Positions 21,705 through 31,840 are shown, numbered from the stretch's first letter. The stretch: 32,721 bases of DNA from an uncultured Sutterella sp. (GCA_900538905.1 UPZS01000024.1:1-32721); one strand, 5' to 3'. Notes: generated from the letters alone by a model not told the origin. A program made the numbers and translations.

Positions 21705-24605
21705 TTAGAGCGTACGGGCGACTTCGGTCACCTCGAAGATTTCGAGCTGATCGTTAACCTTAATGTCATCGTAGCCCTTGAGACTCAGACCGCATTCGCT
21801 GCCGGCCTGAACTTCGCGCACATCGTCCTTGAAGTGCTTCAAGCTGGCGAGTTCGCCGGTCCAGATCACCACGTTGTCGCGCAAGAGGCGAGCGCTGGCA
21901 TTGCGGCGTACCACGCCTTCGAGAACACGGCAGCCGGCAATGAGCCCAACCTTGGGCACGCGGATAACCTGACGGATTTCCAGGAGACCCAACGCCGTTT
22001 CCTTCTTCTCGGGCGAAAGCATGCCGCTCATGGCCGCGCGGACTTCATCAACAGCATCGTAGATGATGTTGTAGTAACGAATATCCACGTCTTCCTGTTC
22101 AGCAAGCTTGCGGGCCTGCTGATCAGCGCGCACGTTAAAGCCGATAATGACGGCCTTGGAAGCGGCTGCCAGGTTGACGTCGGTTTCCGTGATGCCGCCC
22201 ACGGCACTGTGGACGACCTGAACGCGCACTTCTTCCGTGGAAAGCTTCGTAAGTGCATGCACCAGTGCTTCTGTTGAACCCTGAACATCGGCCTTGATAA
22301 TAAGCGGGAGCGTCTTGACTTCGCCCTGCTCCACATCGGCAAACATGTTTTCGAGCTTCTGTGCCTGCTGACGAGCAAGCTTGACTTCGCGGTACTTGCC
22401 CTGACGGAAGAGCGCCACTTCGCGAGCTTTGCGTTCGTCGGGAACAACAATCAGTTCGTCACCGGCGGAAGGCACATCGGACAAGCCCTGGATTTCCACA
22501 GGAATCGAGGGACCAGCCGAAGTCACCTGACTACCCATTTCGTTGATCATCGCGCGGACGCGGCCGAAACATTGGCCGGCCAAAACGATGTCGCCCTTCT
22601 GAAGCAGACCGGACTGAACCAAAATGGAAGCCACAGGACCGCGCCCCTTGTCGAGTCGACTCTCGATCACCAGCCCCTTGGCGGGACCCTTGTCGGCAGC
22701 CTTGAGCTCAAGCATTTCGGCCTGCAGCAACACGTTTTCGAGAAGCTCGTCCACACCCTTGCCGGTCTTCGCGGACACCGGGCAGAACGGCACATCGCCG
22801 CCGTATTCTTCCGGTAAAACTTCGTTCTGAACAAGTTCTCCCTTAACGCGCTCGATGTTAGCTTCAGGCTTGTCGATCTTGTTGATCGCCACCACCAGAG
22901 GAACACCGGCGGCACGGGCGTGTGCAATAGCTTCCTTGGTCTGAGGCATCACGCCGTCGTCGGCGGCCACCACCAGAATCACGATGTCGGTTGCCTGAGC
23001 GCCGCGAGCGCGCATGGCTGTAAATGCTTCGTGGCCCGGGGTGTCGAGGAAGGTCACGATGCCGCGCGGCGTCTTGACATGGTATGCACCGATGTGCTGA
23101 GTAATGCCGCCGGCTTCACCTGCAGCCACCTTTGCACGGCGGATGTAGTCCAGAAGGGAGGTCTTGCCGTGGTCGACGTGACCCATGATAGTCACAACCG
23201 GCGGACGCGGCACTTCCGGATACTGTTCGAGATTACTTTCAAGTTCGCCGAGCAACGATTCAGGATCGTCGGCCTTGGCGGCAAGCGCCTTGTGGCCCAT
23301 TTCTTCGACGATAATCATCGCCGTTTCCTGATCGAGCATCTGGTTGATCGTCACCATCTGGCCCATCTTCATGAGGGTCTTGATCACTTCAGTCGCCTTC
23401 ACGCTCATCTTGTGAGCAAGATCTGCAACCGAAATCGTTTCGGGTACGGTCACTTCACGCACCACAGGTTCGGTCGGCATCTGAACCTGACGCTGCTCGT
23501 GCTTGTGGTTCTTGCGACTACGGCTGTGCCAGCTACTCGACTCGTCGCTGTCGACAGCACCGCGAGTCTTCATGCCGCCGCGGCGACCACCGCGGTCCTC
23601 GTCCCCCCAACGATCATTGCCCTTTCCAGACTGCTTATTACGACCCTTACCAGCCGACTTGCCCTCGCTCTTTTCAGGCTTGTTGGCTGCGGGCTTATCG
23701 GCCTTCTGGCTCTTCTGAGCGGGTTTTTGCTGAGCATTTTGCTGCTGAGTTTTCTTGGCCTCTTCATTGCGATCGCTCTTGTCGCCGCGATCGGCCTTGG
23801 CCTTTAAAACAGTCTTTGGCTTGGCGAGCATCGCACGAATGGCATCGGCCTCTTCCTGAGCCTTACGGCGAGCTTCCTGACGACGAGCTTCGAGCTCGGC
23901 CTTCTCGGCGGCTGCCTTTTCAGCAGCGGCTTTCGCCGCAGCAGCTTTCTTGGCGGCCTCGGCTTCACGCTGAGCTTTCTTTTCAGCTTCGATCTGGGCC
24001 TGACGGGCCTTTTCAGCGGCAAGCTTCTCCGCAGCCGCCTTTTCGGCAGCAAGCTTTTCTGCTTCGGCCTGACGGGCGGCAGCTTCGGCAGCAGCCTTTT
24101 CTGCCGCGGCTTTTTCAGCAGCGGCTTTTTCTTCGGCAGCCTTCTTGGCAGCGGCTTCTTCCGCGGCTTTCTTGGCTGCTTCTTCAGCTTCGAGCTTGGC
24201 TTGAGCTTCGCGCTTGGCAGCCTCAGCCGCCTCTGCTTCCTGTTTTTCCTTCAACTGACGATCAAGCTGAGCTTTGGCTTGAGCCTCGATTTCAGCACGC
24301 ATAGCTTCGGCTGCGCGGTTCTTCACGAACACGCGGCGACGACGTACTTCGACTTCAATCGTACGGGCTCCGCCCTGACCGTCATTCTGGCGAATCGTGC
24401 TTGTTTCGCGACGCGTCACGGTGATCTTGCGGGGAGAGGCAACGCGCTCCTGACGCAGACTATCAAGAAGTTGGCGCTTGTCAGCATCGCTGATTTCATC
24501 GTTGACCGTGCTTACCTGCACGCCTGCAGACTTGAGCTGGGACAAAAGTGTGTCAGCGGAAACCTTCAGTTCGCGGGCAAATTCAGTAACAGTGTTGTTT
24601 GCCAT
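21705..24605 (-). CDS. infB: Translation initiation factor IF-2
   Basis: A GTPase that brings initiator tRNA to the 30S subunit. 966 residues. The IF2N domain lies at 1-50 ([20 protein letters not shown]). A long Ala/Lys/Glu-rich helical segment (about 95-270) is full of [14 protein letters not shown] repeats, then a Gly/Lys/Asp-rich linker, and a second IF2N at about 390-440. The G domain begins near 474 ([21 protein letters not shown]), and C-terminal domains run to ARTL. The AKE-rich region is low complexity and variable between species. AGGAG lies about 13 bases before the ATG. It follows nusA after 116 bases in the same transcript. Confidence 0.96.
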   Translation of the reverse strand: MANNTVTEFARELKVSADTLLSQLKSAGVQVSTVNDEISDADKRQLLDSLRQERVASPRKITVTRRETSTIRQNDGQGGARTIEVEVRRRRVFVKNRAAEAMRAEIEAQAKAQLDRQLKEKQEAEAAEAAKREAQAKLEAEEAAKKAAEEAAAKKAAEEKAAAEKAAAEKAAAEAAARQAEAEKLAAEKAAAEKLAAEKARQAQIEAEKKAQREAEAAKKAAAAKAAAEKAAAEKAELEARRQEARRKAQEEADAIRAMLAKPKTVLKAKADRGDKSDRNEEAKKTQQQNAQQKPAQKSQKADKPAANKPEKSEGKSAGKGRNKQSGKGNDRWGDEDRGGRRGGMKTRGAVDSDESSSWHSRSRKNHKHEQRQVQMPTEPVVREVTVPETISVADLAHKMSVKATEVIKTLMKMGQMVTINQMLDQETAMIIVEEMGHKALAAKADDPESLLGELESNLEQYPEVPRPPVVTIMGHVDHGKTSLLDYIRRAKVAAGEAGGITQHIGAYHVKTPRGIVTFLDTPGHEAFTAMRARGAQATDIVILVVAADDGVMPQTKEAIAHARAAGVPLVVAINKIDKPEANIERVKGELVQNEVLPEEYGGDVPFCPVSAKTGKGVDELLENVLLQAEMLELKAADKGPAKGLVIESRLDKGRGPVASILVQSGLLQKGDIVLAGQCFGRVRAMINEMGSQVTSAGPSIPVEIQGLSDVPSAGDELIVVPDERKAREVALFRQGKYREVKLARQQAQKLENMFADVEQGEVKTLPLIIKADVQGSTEALVHALTKLSTEEVRVQVVHSAVGGITETDVNLAAASKAVIIGFNVRADQQARKLAEQEDVDIRYYNIIYDAVDEVRAAMSGMLSPEKKETALGLLEIRQVIRVPKVGLIAGCRVLEGVVRRNASARLLRDNVVIWTGELASLKHFKDDVREVQAGSECGLSLKGYDDIKVNDQLEIFEVTEVARTL

Positions 24606-24721
24606 GTGTCTAATTTCTCCTGCCGCCGCTTGCGAGAGCGTCCTTAGAGAGTTGGAACGTTTGTGTACTTCTCGTTTCGCGGGCGGCTCTAATTGGTTTG
24701 GTTTTCGTTCTGACTTCTGTC

Positions 24722-26209
24722 TTATTCTTCAGTCCAGCGAGCACGGGCAGCCATGATCAGGGCACGAGCCTTCTCTTCGGCAATACCGCCTTTTTCCATG
24801 AGCTCTTCGGTATCCAGATCGCCCAATTCATCGGCTGTCTTGATGCCTTCGCTCACAAGGCGGCTGGCGAGGTCGTGATCCATGCCCTCGAGTTCGAGAA
24901 GCGAGGCATCAGCCTGACGCAGATTTTCTTCACGCTTGAGGGCACGGGCCAACAGAACGCGACGAGCACGCTCACGCAGATCGGCAACGGTGGCTTCGTC
25001 AAAAATGCCCAGTTCCACAATTTCCTGCTCGGGCACATAGGCAAGTTCTTCCAAGCTGTAGATGCCGTCATGAATAAGAGCCACAGCATCGTCCTGCGAC
25101 ATGTCGAGTTCGTTCATGAACTCTTCGCAAGCAACGCGGTCTTCTTCTTCCTGCTTCTTATTAGCTTCTTCAGCCGTCATGATGTTGATCTGCCAGCCGG
25201 TGAGTTCACTTGCCAAACGCACGTTCTGACCACCTCGGCCAATGGCAATGGCAAGGTTTTCTTCGTCAACCGTCACGTCCATGCTACGGGCTTCTTCATC
25301 GGCCACAACCTTGGAAACCTTAGCGGGCTTGAGAGCTTCGACGATGTACTGCACCGGATTTTCATCCCAACGCACCACATCAATGCGTTCGCCGGCGAGT
25401 TCATTGGTCACAGCCGTCACGCGCGAACCGCGAATGCCGATGCAGGTACCCACGGGTTCGACGCGCTTGTCGTGGCTCATCACTGCGATCTTGGCACGGG
25501 AGCCGGGATCACGGGCTGTAGCCTTGATTTCAACGGTGCCCTCTTCGATCTCCGGTACTTCGAGCTCAAAAAGCTTCTTGATAAATTCGTTGCATGCGCG
25601 AGACAGGATAACCTGCTTGCCCTTGTTGGTTTCGTCCACGCGCAGGACATAAGCACGCACACGGTCGGAGTTACGCAAGTTTTCGCGCGGAATCATCTCA
25701 CTCTTGGGCAGACGAGCTTCCAAGCGGCCGATTTCGATGATGGCCCCTTCTTTGTCGGAACGCTTGACCTGGCCGGAGATCACCTTTTCATCGCGAGCCA
25801 GGAACTCGTTGAGAATTTGTTCGCGTTCAGCATCGCGCAAGCGCTGCAGGATGACCTGCTTGGCGTCCTGAGCAAAGCGGCGTCCGGAGGTATTGATATT
25901 CTCAATCGGCTTTTCGATGTAGTCACCCACTTCGAGTTCAGGATAATCGTCATGGATGTCCGAGAACATTTCTTCGCGATCGGGCTGCTGCAGGCCCTGA
26001 TCGTCGCTCACGATCACCCAGCGGCGAACGGCAGTCCAGTCGCCCGTGTTGGGATCGACACGAACGGCAACGTCAGCATCCTCACCGGGAAACTGAGCCT
26101 TCTTCACTGCGCTTGCCAGCGCGATTTCGAGTACGCCGAAAACGGCGGATTTTTCAACGTTCTTTTCGCGTGCAAGGACGTCGACCATATCGAGCATTTC
26201 GCGGCTCAT
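24722..26209 (-). CDS. nusA: Transcription termination/antitermination factor NusA
   Basis: Binds RNA polymerase and nascent RNA, and controls pausing, intrinsic and Rho-dependent termination and rRNA antitermination. 495 residues. The N-terminal polymerase-binding domain runs 1-125 ([19 protein letters not shown]), the S1 domain about 130-200, and KH1 and KH2 about 205-345 ([20 protein letters not shown] and [16 protein letters not shown]). Two acidic repeats follow to the end, each with a helix-hairpin-helix core, as in E. coli-type NusA. The ATG overlaps the rimP stop as ATGA (26206-26209). In E. coli NusA regulates its own operon; the leader terminator upstream of rimP would suit this. 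Confidence 0.96.
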   Translation of the reverse strand: MSREMLDMVDVLAREKNVEKSAVFGVLEIALASAVKKAQFPGEDADVAVRVDPNTGDWTAVRRWVIVSDDQGLQQPDREEMFSDIHDDYPELEVGDYIEKPIENINTSGRRFAQDAKQVILQRLRDAEREQILNEFLARDEKVISGQVKRSDKEGAIIEIGRLEARLPKSEMIPRENLRNSDRVRAYVLRVDETNKGKQVILSRACNEFIKKLFELEVPEIEEGTVEIKATARDPGSRAKIAVMSHDKRVEPVGTCIGIRGSRVTAVTNELAGERIDVVRWDENPVQYIVEALKPAKVSKVVADEEARSMDVTVDEENLAIAIGRGGQNVRLASELTGWQINIMTAEEANKKQEEEDRVACEEFMNELDMSQDDAVALIHDGIYSLEELAYVPEQEIVELGIFDEATVADLRERARRVLLARALKREENLRQADASLLELEGMDHDLASRLVSEGIKTADELGDLDTEELMEKGGIAEEKARALIMAARARWTEE

Positions 26210-26784
26210 TCGTGTTTCCCCTTAAAGTCAAGTTCAGCAATCAAATTGGCGCGATCGACATCGTTAATGCCGAACGTCACGTGCACCGGATCGGCCTTGG
26301 GTTTGGCAGCCTTGCCCGACTGACGGGACTTAGCCGCCTGGCTCGGCGTGCGTGCAATATCCAATTCTTCAAACGAAAACGAAATCACTTCGTTGCCGGG
26401 CTCACCCTCGATGCCGAGAATGATGCCGTCTAGCTTGCGACGGCCGGCTTCCGGAAAGCCTTCTGCCTTCATCGGTTCATAAAGTTCGACGTGCGCCGGG
26501 CGACCGACAAAGCGGCCCCATTCGGAAGCACGCTTGAGCGGGCGTTCCACGCCGGGGCTGGCCACTTCTAGTCGCTCATAGTCGATTCCCTCAACCGTAA
26601 AGAGGGCCGTGATTTGGTTGCTCACGGTTTCGCAATCGTCCACACCCACGCCACCTTCGGCCTGGCTATCGATCGTGATGCGCATGAGCCCACGAGGCAA
26701 GCGCTCAAAGTCGACGAATTCGTACCCGAGCCCCTGCACCGTTTCTTCAACGATTCGCGTGATTTCAGCAGTTGATTTCTGCAT
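26206..26784 (-). CDS. rimP: Ribosome maturation factor RimP
   Basis: Needed for 30S subunit maturation. 192 residues from the ATG at 26784. The N-terminal domain has EETVQGLGYEFVDFE and RITIDSQAEGGVGVDDCE (typical RimP substrate-like strand, then the Asp-Cys-Glu). GVERPLKR is a family signature, followed by the C-terminal SH3-like domain with a longer Lys/Gln/Ser insertion (SQAAKSRQSGKAAKPK). A longer frame to 26844 would add 20 residues through the leader terminator, so the shorter start is preferred. The binding site is weak (CGGA). It is the first gene of the operon and overlaps nusA by four bases. Confidence 0.93.
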   Translation of the reverse strand: MQKSTAEITRIVEETVQGLGYEFVDFERLPRGLMRITIDSQAEGGVGVDDCETVSNQITALFTVEGIDYERLEVASPGVERPLKRASEWGRFVGRPAHVELYEPMKAEGFPEAGRRKLDGIILGIEGEPGNEVISFSFEELDIARTPSQAAKSRQSGKAAKPKADPVHVTFGINDVDRANLIAELDFKGKHE

Positions 26785-26807
26785 GTATCCGTTTGTAGAA
26801 AAAATCC

Positions 26808-26832
26808 AAAAAAAAATGGGCGCAATGCCCAT
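26808..26832 (-). terminator. Intrinsic terminator in the rimP-nusA operon leader (possible attenuator)
   Basis: On the minus strand ATGGGC-ATTGC-GCCCAT is followed by nine T. It lies about 25-50 bases upstream of the rimP ATG and downstream of the promoter at 26961-26988. No complete gene lies between promoter and hairpin, so it would act on the operon's own leader RNA. Confidence 0.7.
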
Positions 26833-26960
26833 CCCTAACCCCATCCAACATGGGTGCCTGCCGCATTTCAGCCGTTTTTAACGTCCGATCGCAGCAGACA
26901 ATATAGCGAGGGCCCCCGAAGAAAATCACATAAATTTCTCACTCCGAAGGCGCGTCGCGG

Positions 26961-26988
26961 ATTATACAGTTTTCTCTTTGAAATTCAA
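26961..26988 (-). promoter_or_regulatory. Sigma-70-type promoter for the rimP-nusA-infB operon
   Basis: On the minus strand TTGAAT (26988-26983), a 16-base spacer and TATAAT (26966-26961). It lies 177 bases upstream of the rimP start, in the gap after rluB. A perfect -10 with a -35 matching four of six. Confidence 0.65.
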
Positions 26989-27027
26989 GGATTTTCGACA
27001 AAATTTTTGCCGTCAAATCCTTGAATT
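26982..27027. repeat. 13-base inverted repeat spanning the -35 of the rimP operon promoter
   Basis: AATTCAAGGATTT (26982-26994) and its exact complement (27015-27027), 20 bases apart, directly after the rluB stop. It may be the rluB terminator hairpin without a T run, or an operator, because one arm contains the -35 hexamer. Confidence 0.55.
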
Positions 27028-27031
27028 TTCT

Positions 27032-28843
27032 TTATCGACGCTTGCCGAAGCCTTTACCCTTGCCTTTGCCGAATTTGCCACCGCTCTTTTTAAACGGAGG
27101 CGGCATGACATCGTCGCTTCGAGCCAGTGCTCGTCCGTAGGCTCCCTGCGCAGCGCCAAGACTGCCGCTTGCAATGTAGTTAACGGTACTGAGCATAGGA
27201 TCCGGAATACGTTCAGACTTGCGGTTGAAATTGCGTCCGGCATTTTTCTTACCACCGAACCCCTTCTTGGCAACAGGCTTTTTGCCGCTTGCCGTCGTCG
27301 TGACGGAATTGAGCTGTGCCATCCAAGCCTGCACCCAATCAGGTTTGAGTTCGCGCGTCGTTCCGCGGGGCAGATCTGCAGGCAGTCGAACGGCGCCGTA
27401 ACGCACGCGAATCAGTCGGCTCACCGTCAACCCCACCGCCGCAAACATGCGACGCACCTCACGGTTACGGCCTTCGCTGATGCGGACCAAATACCAGCGA
27501 TTGAGATTGTCGCCGCCTTTTTCTTCCAGCATCGAGAAGTGAGCGGGACCATCATCAAGTTCCACACCTGTCGTCAGCAGTTCCTTGGCTTCGTCGGTCA
27601 GCACACCAGCAGCACGCACGGCGTACTCGCGTTCAATTTCGTAACGCGGATGCATCAGACGGTTGGCAAGTTCTCCGCTCGTCGTAAAGAGCAATAAACC
27701 TTCCGTGTTGAAGTCAAGACGACCAACTGCAATCCAGCGAGCGCCGGAAATCTTCGGAAGGTTGTCAAAGACGCTCGGACGTCCCTGCGGGTCGCGCATA
27801 CTCACAATCTGACCGGCTGGCTTGTGATACACCAGCACGCGCGGAGCTTTGGGCTGCTTACCCTGAGCCATGCGCTTGACGATGCGACCGTTCAGACGAA
27901 CGATATCGCCGGGCATGACGCGCTGCCCCAAAAAGGCAGGCTCTGAGTTGACTGAGATACGGCCTTCAACGATCAACTGCTCCATATCGCGACGACTGCC
28001 CAAGCCGAGATCAGCAAGAACCTTGTGCAGTTTTTCGCTTTGCTTGACAAGTTCGCTTTTTTTAGCGGCCTTCCCCTGGGCAAGCACCTTCGGATCAAAC
28101 ATCTGAGCGGCACAGAGTTCTGCATCAATGGCCGGCGCGTCTTCCGGAACGGCCATGCCTTCGTCTTCGGGCTGAAAATCTCGCACGCGCTTGGTATGGC
28201 GAACTTTGCCCCGACCTTCGGCGCGTCTATCCGTTTTCACATCGGTCTCTTCTGCAACACTTTCGGCTTGTGCCTCGGGCTGCCCCTGCGGTTCAATCTG
28301 TTCTGACGCCTCAACTGCTTCCGGTTCAGCCTTTATCTTGCGCGTACGGGGTTTCTTAGCGGATTCTTGCTCAGTAACCGCATCCGCTTTCACCGTGCGA
28401 CGCGTGCGCTTCGGCCGCGCAGGAAGCTCGGCTTCAGCGGGGACTTCCTCGGAGGTTGCGGCAGTCGTCGATTCAGGGGTAACGTCCTCAACCTTCTTGC
28501 GGCGAGTTACCGTACGGCGCTTCGCCACAGGTTGTTCTTCCTCAGCTGCTTCGACCGGAACAACAACAGGAGTTTCAGACTCTTCGGTTTTGCGTCGACG
28601 CACCACCCTGCGCTTGGGCTTATCAGCCTCTTGCGCAGTCACTTCTGCAACCGGTTCGGCCGCAGGCGGTTCAGCCTCAACTTTGGCCTTGCGCGTGCGT
28701 GTAGCACGAGGCTTTTTGGCCGGAGCAGCCTCAACTCCTTCCGCATCGGTCTGGACCGTACGGCGGCGCACCACCCGTTTCTTCGGTTCGGCCGGAAGTT
28801 CCGACGGGGTTTCGAACTGGCTTTCTTCTCGTGTTGTAGTCAT
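27032..28843 (-). CDS. rluB: 23S rRNA pseudouridine synthase, RluB type, with long N-terminal extension
   Basis: 603 residues; E. coli RluB has about 290. Residues 1 to about 265 are a Lys/Arg/Glu/Ala-rich extension with repeated basic cassettes ([46 protein letters not shown]) separated by acidic PAE-type linkers. An S4 domain follows ([20 protein letters not shown]), then the RsuA/RluB catalytic domain with [26 protein letters not shown] (catalytic Asp near 375) and [12 protein letters not shown]. The end is a Gly/Lys/Phe-rich tail ([16 protein letters not shown]). It modifies 23S rRNA near helix 89 (U2605 in E. coli). The ATG is 28 bases after scpB, so the two are probably co-transcribed. 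Confidence 0.92.
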   Translation of the reverse strand: MTTTREESQFETPSELPAEPKKRVVRRRTVQTDAEGVEAAPAKKPRATRTRKAKVEAEPPAAEPVAEVTAQEADKPKRRVVRRRKTEESETPVVVPVEAAEEEQPVAKRRTVTRRKKVEDVTPESTTAATSEEVPAEAELPARPKRTRRTVKADAVTEQESAKKPRTRKIKAEPEAVEASEQIEPQGQPEAQAESVAEETDVKTDRRAEGRGKVRHTKRVRDFQPEDEGMAVPEDAPAIDAELCAAQMFDPKVLAQGKAAKKSELVKQSEKLHKVLADLGLGSRRDMEQLIVEGRISVNSEPAFLGQRVMPGDIVRLNGRIVKRMAQGKQPKAPRVLVYHKPAGQIVSMRDPQGRPSVFDNLPKISGARWIAVGRLDFNTEGLLLFTTSGELANRLMHPRYEIEREYAVRAAGVLTDEAKELLTTGVELDDGPAHFSMLEEKGGDNLNRWYLVRISEGRNREVRRMFAAVGLTVSRLIRVRYGAVRLPADLPRGTTRELKPDWVQAWMAQLNSVTTTASGKKPVAKKGFGGKKNAGRNFNRKSERIPDPMLSTVNYIASGSLGAAQGAYGRALARSDDVMPPPFKKSGGKFGKGKGKGFGKRR

Positions 28844-28871
28844 AACGCTAACTGTCTTGCTGTCTTTTTCG

Positions 28872-29507
28872 TTATTCGGTTTCGGCTCTTTCTTGTGGCC
28901 TGTCGGCTATGCCCTCTGCGCTTTCTGCAGTTTTGTCTTTCTCTTCGGACGGTTCGTCGCCGAACACCAATTCAAATTCTTTGCTTTGCGGCATATCGCC
29001 CGATAAGGGCGGCAGATCCGCAAGGGACTTCAGTCCCAAATCATCTAAAAACTGTCGGGTCGTGGCAAAAAGCTCAGGGCGACCGGGCGACTCACGCCGA
29101 CCGACAACCTCAACCCATCCTCTTTCCTGCAACTGCCGCAACACATTGGGATTGACCGCCACACCGCGAATGTCTTCTATATCTCCGCGCGTTGCCGGCT
29201 GTCGATAGGCAATGATGGCCAAAGTCTCCATCACGGCACGTGAATACTTGGGCATTTTCTGATCGCTCATGCGCAACAAATACTCACCCACAGCCGTTGA
29301 CGTTACAAACCCCCAGCCGCTTGCAGATTCAACCAAACGCAGGCCGCGTTCTTTCCAGTGTTCGGAAAGCATATTCATAGCCTCAAGCAGTTCCGTCTGC
29401 GTGAGGCGTCCGGCGAACAGACGCGAGAGATCCTCAAGCGTCAAAGGCTGAGGACTCGTCAGAAGCGCCGCTTCAATGACGTAACACGGTTGCAATGTGT
29501 CTGCCAC
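28872..29507 (-). CDS. scpB: Segregation and condensation protein B
   Basis: The kleisin-partner subunit of the SMC-ScpAB condensin complex. It dimerises by winged-helix domains and helps chromosome segregation. 211 residues. Two winged-helix modules are visible: [23 protein letters not shown], then [25 protein letters not shown] with [27 protein letters not shown], the best-conserved part. An acidic tail ends the protein. The start is GTG at 29507 with no clear ribosome binding site; an upstream OB-fold-like frame on the same strand ends 35 bases inside scpB, so coupling is possible. scpA is not in the window. scpB-rluB adjacency is common in betaproteobacteria. Confidence 0.93.
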   Translation of the reverse strand: MADTLQPCYVIEAALLTSPQPLTLEDLSRLFAGRLTQTELLEAMNMLSEHWKERGLRLVESASGWGFVTSTAVGEYLLRMSDQKMPKYSRAVMETLAIIAYRQPATRGDIEDIRGVAVNPNVLRQLQERGWVEVVGRRESPGRPELFATTRQFLDDLGLKSLADLPPLSGDMPQSKEFELVFGDEPSEEKDKTAESAEGIADRPQERAETE

Positions 29508-29871
29508 GGTTGAGTCGTTTCGTGTTGATCGTGTTCTGAATTCGACCGCAATACGAAAGTCCTGTGCTCGCCGCTACGCTTTTGAAGCGTAGGTTAGCAA
29601 AATCGAATTCGACACGGTTGGAAAAAATTTCTTTTGCTTTGCCGACACTGTCTGCGTATGCAGTCGTCAAAGTAATCTGGAACTCCAATTGCGCAGTACC
29701 GGAATGTCAGGTACTCAATGAAGCGTCGCACTGTTCTTTCTTCGATCCGTTGCTCGGATTGCCGACATCTTCGTTATCAGCGGTTGGAATCTTACTAAAA
29801 ACCAGCCGCAATGCGACGATGGTTTCCCCTGTTTGGGAATATCGAAGTTCAGTTACCTCGTTTATTTCCGG
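29473..29871 (-). pseudogene. OB-fold (PriB/single-strand-binding-like) reading frame with an in-frame TGA
   Basis: A single minus-strand frame of 132 codons reads well apart from one TGA at 29707-29709 and lack of a start codon (TAG precedes at 29872). Before the stop is EINEVTELRYSQTGETIVAL, and after it AQLEFQITLTTAYADSVGKA, then NRVEFDFANLRFKSVA and TGLSYCGRI. The order and spacing resemble PriB/SSB OB-fold proteins (xVxELxxLRYTPxGxxVxxLxL, then vExxxxAxGxxA, then vxvxGFLAxRS). The similarity is from memory and moderate. It overlaps the first 35 bases of scpB. It could be a decayed gene, or the 71-codon 3' part (TTG at 29688) might still be translated. The rest of the gap up to the tRNA terminator (29872-29980) shows nothing. 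Confidence 0.35.
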
Positions 29872-29980
29872 CTAAACCAAGGGAAACAGATAAAGACACC
29901 GAAACCGCAAAAAATCTGTCTTCAAATCTTTTGTTAATTGATTTATTCAATAAAATCAACAACTTACGAAAGCTGAAGGC

Positions 29981-30007
29981 AAAAAGAAAGCTCCCGATTT
30001 CGGAAGC
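29981..30007 (-). terminator. Terminator of tRNA-Arg
   Basis: On the minus strand GCTTCCG-AAAT-CGGGAGC (one T-G pair) is followed by TTTCTTTTT. It lies 14 bases after the CCA end of the tRNA. Confidence 0.75.
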
Positions 30008-30021
30008 CTCTCTTGTGCGGA

Positions 30022-30098
30022 TGGTGCGCCAGGCAGGATTCGAACCCACGACCCCCTGGTTCGTAGCCAGGTACTCTATCCAACTGAGCTACTGGCGC
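30022..30098 (-). tRNA. tRNA-Arg (anticodon ACG)
   Basis: A complete 77-base cloverleaf. The acceptor GCGCCAG pairs with CTGGCGC, followed by A and an encoded CCA. The D arm is GCTCAGTTGGATAGAGT, the anticodon stem CCTGG/CCAGG with loop CTACGAA giving ACG (A34 normally edited to inosine), and the T arm GTGGGTTCGAATCCTGC. It closely resembles E. coli tRNA-Arg(ACG). Confidence 0.96.
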
Positions 30099-30142
30099 AC
30101 ATCTCAGATATTTCCGCCTCGCTTTTCTGCGAAGCGGGGCGC

Positions 30143-30171
30143 ATTGTATCGCCTGGTTTCGACTTATGCAA
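30143..30171 (-). promoter_or_regulatory. Sigma-70-type promoter for tRNA-Arg
   Basis: On the minus strand TTGCAT (30171-30166), a 17-base spacer and TACAAT (30148-30143). Transcription would begin about 38 bases before the tRNA 5' end. It lies between the end of the gamma-glutamyltransferase gene and the tRNA. Confidence 0.65.
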
Positions 30172-30200
30172 GTCTTTTTTGAAAATTTCTTGCAAAAAGC

Positions 30201-31790
30201 TCAAATTGCCTCAAAACAGCCGTCGCATCGGGGATCCGAGGATCCTGAGACAGAGCCGTCGGCAGCTTTGCTGACCGCTCCGGCGTGCCCCATCGTGTCA
30301 CTGAAAGCTTCGGAAAGAACTTCCACATCATGTCCTCGCTCCGACAGGGCTTTAACAACGCTCGGATCAAAACGAGGCTCCAGACGTAACTTCGCCGTAT
30401 TGTCTCCCCACGTTCTGCCGATGAGCCAACGAGGTTCAGCAATCGCTTGGGTCAAGGGCATCCCGGCAAGATGCCGGAGAATGACCGCAGCCTGCGTTTG
30501 AGGCTGCCCTTCTCCGCCCATTGTTCCGTAGGCAATGACGCGATCATCATTTGTGACCACCATCGCCGGATTGAGCGTATGAAACGGTAATGCTCCCGGA
30601 CGCAAACAGTTGGGACTTGTCTCGTCAAAACTAAAAGCGCAACCCCGATTCTGCATAGTCACACCCGTTTCTTTAAGAACAAGGCCACTGCCGTACTCCC
30701 AATAGACACTCTGGATACAACTCACCACCGTCCCGTCCTTGTCGGCAACGCCAAACCAAACCGTGTCCCCCATGGCCTGCTGTTCTTCAAAACGGCATGC
30801 CTTATCGGGATCAAAGGACTTCGCAAGAGTGTCCAACGATTGTGCGGACAGAAAGTCCTGGGGCAAGCGTGTCATTGCGCGCGGATCTCCCAGATGCTTA
30901 TTGCGCCAGGCAAAAGCAAATTTCGTCGCTTCAACTGCCGCATGCACAAATGCCGACGCATCATCTGGGTTGGGACCGAATCTTTCCATCAACCCCAGAA
31001 TTGCCAGAGAGGACACTCCCTGCGTGGGTTCCGGGAGATTGTAAAAATCTTGACCGAATGCTCTCAAATGCAAGGGCTTAACGATTCGAGCTCGGCAGGC
31101 TTTAAAGTCAGATGACTCCAGCAGACTGCCCTCACTGGCCAGCTCCCGGCCCATCTGCACACAGATCTCTCCCGAGTAAAAGTCATCCAATCCGACATCA
31201 GCAAGTTGTTGCAGTGTTCGGGCAAGCGCCGTCTGACGCAAAATAACGCCCGCCTTCAACGGCAGTTTGCCTTCATCAAGAAAAACTTCGGCAAAACCCG
31301 GACAGTCCCTGAGTCCGTCCACAGAAACCATCGTCGTTCGTTCTTGGCTCGCAGAAACTGGAAAACCGTTGGCTGCAGATTCAATGGCCGGCGCCAAAAT
31401 ATCCTTGAGCGTCAAGCGCCTCGGATGGCCGGAAAGGCTCAAGAGTGCCTGCCAGCCACGAATGGTTCCCGGAACAGTGACAGCGGCAAATGCACCTCTG
31501 GGCGGCACTGCAGCCAGGCCGCGAGTCTCGTAGAAATCCACAGAAGCTCGTTCGGCAGCTTGTCCGCAGGCAAGTACCCCGACGGGGGCCTCCCCTTTTT
31601 TCTTGATCAACCAAAAACTGTCGCCGCCAATAGAATTCATGTGCGGATACACGACGGCCAAGCTTGCGGCCGTCGCAACCGCCGCTTCGAGCGCCGTGCC
31701 GCCCGCTTCAAGAATCTGACGTCCGGCTCGTGCGGCCAAAAAATGCGGCGCACTGACACCTGCCTGAGGAAGAGATTTCTGAAAACTCAT
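30201..31790 (-). CDS. Gamma-glutamyltransferase-family Ntn hydrolase, without signal peptide
   Basis: 529 residues from the ATG at 31790. The family makes a precursor that cleaves itself before a nucleophilic Thr, then hydrolyses or transfers gamma-glutamyl groups (glutathione and related amides). The predicted nucleophile is Thr343 in MGDTVWFGVADKDGTVVS, followed by YGSGLVLKETGVTMQNRG, GALPFHTLNPAM and MGGEGQPQTQ, all family hallmarks. The first part has AGGTALEAAVATAASLAVV and NSIGGDSFW. Classical E. coli GGT has a signal peptide and TTHYS at the nucleophile; this one has neither, so it belongs to the cytosolic GGT-like branch and the substrate is open. The ATG lies 7 bases after a terminator T run and no binding site is seen. 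A TTG-started frame to 31850 would read through that terminator and is rejected. Confidence 0.85.
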   Translation of the reverse strand: MSFQKSLPQAGVSAPHFLAARAGRQILEAGGTALEAAVATAASLAVVYPHMNSIGGDSFWLIKKKGEAPVGVLACGQAAERASVDFYETRGLAAVPPRGAFAAVTVPGTIRGWQALLSLSGHPRRLTLKDILAPAIESAANGFPVSASQERTTMVSVDGLRDCPGFAEVFLDEGKLPLKAGVILRQTALARTLQQLADVGLDDFYSGEICVQMGRELASEGSLLESSDFKACRARIVKPLHLRAFGQDFYNLPEPTQGVSSLAILGLMERFGPNPDDASAFVHAAVEATKFAFAWRNKHLGDPRAMTRLPQDFLSAQSLDTLAKSFDPDKACRFEEQQAMGDTVWFGVADKDGTVVSCIQSVYWEYGSGLVLKETGVTMQNRGCAFSFDETSPNCLRPGALPFHTLNPAMVVTNDDRVIAYGTMGGEGQPQTQAAVILRHLAGMPLTQAIAEPRWLIGRTWGDNTAKLRLEPRFDPSVVKALSERGHDVEVLSEAFSDTMGHAGAVSKAADGSVSGSSDPRCDGCFEAI

Positions 31791-31796
31791 CGCTGT

Positions 31797-31840
31797 CAAA
31801 AAAATCGCGGCCTCGACAGCCAAATGGGTCGAAACCGCGA
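31797..31840 (-). terminator. Strong terminator after the H1-like gene, directly before the GGT-like start
   Basis: A minus-strand 13-base-pair stem TCGCGGTTTCGAC / GTCGAGGCCGCGA (two T-G pairs), 10-base loop, then about eight T (31804-31797). It lies 28 bases after the H1-like stop. Confidence 0.85.

Noticed and set aside
23830..24250. Repeated units within infB
   Set aside because: They encode the usual Ala/Lys/Glu-rich helical linker of IF-2; not a mobile repeat.
24698..26323. 541-codon plus-strand open frame over nusA
   Set aside because: A shadow of nusA and the rimP end; the composition (many His, Phe) is that of an antisense translation.
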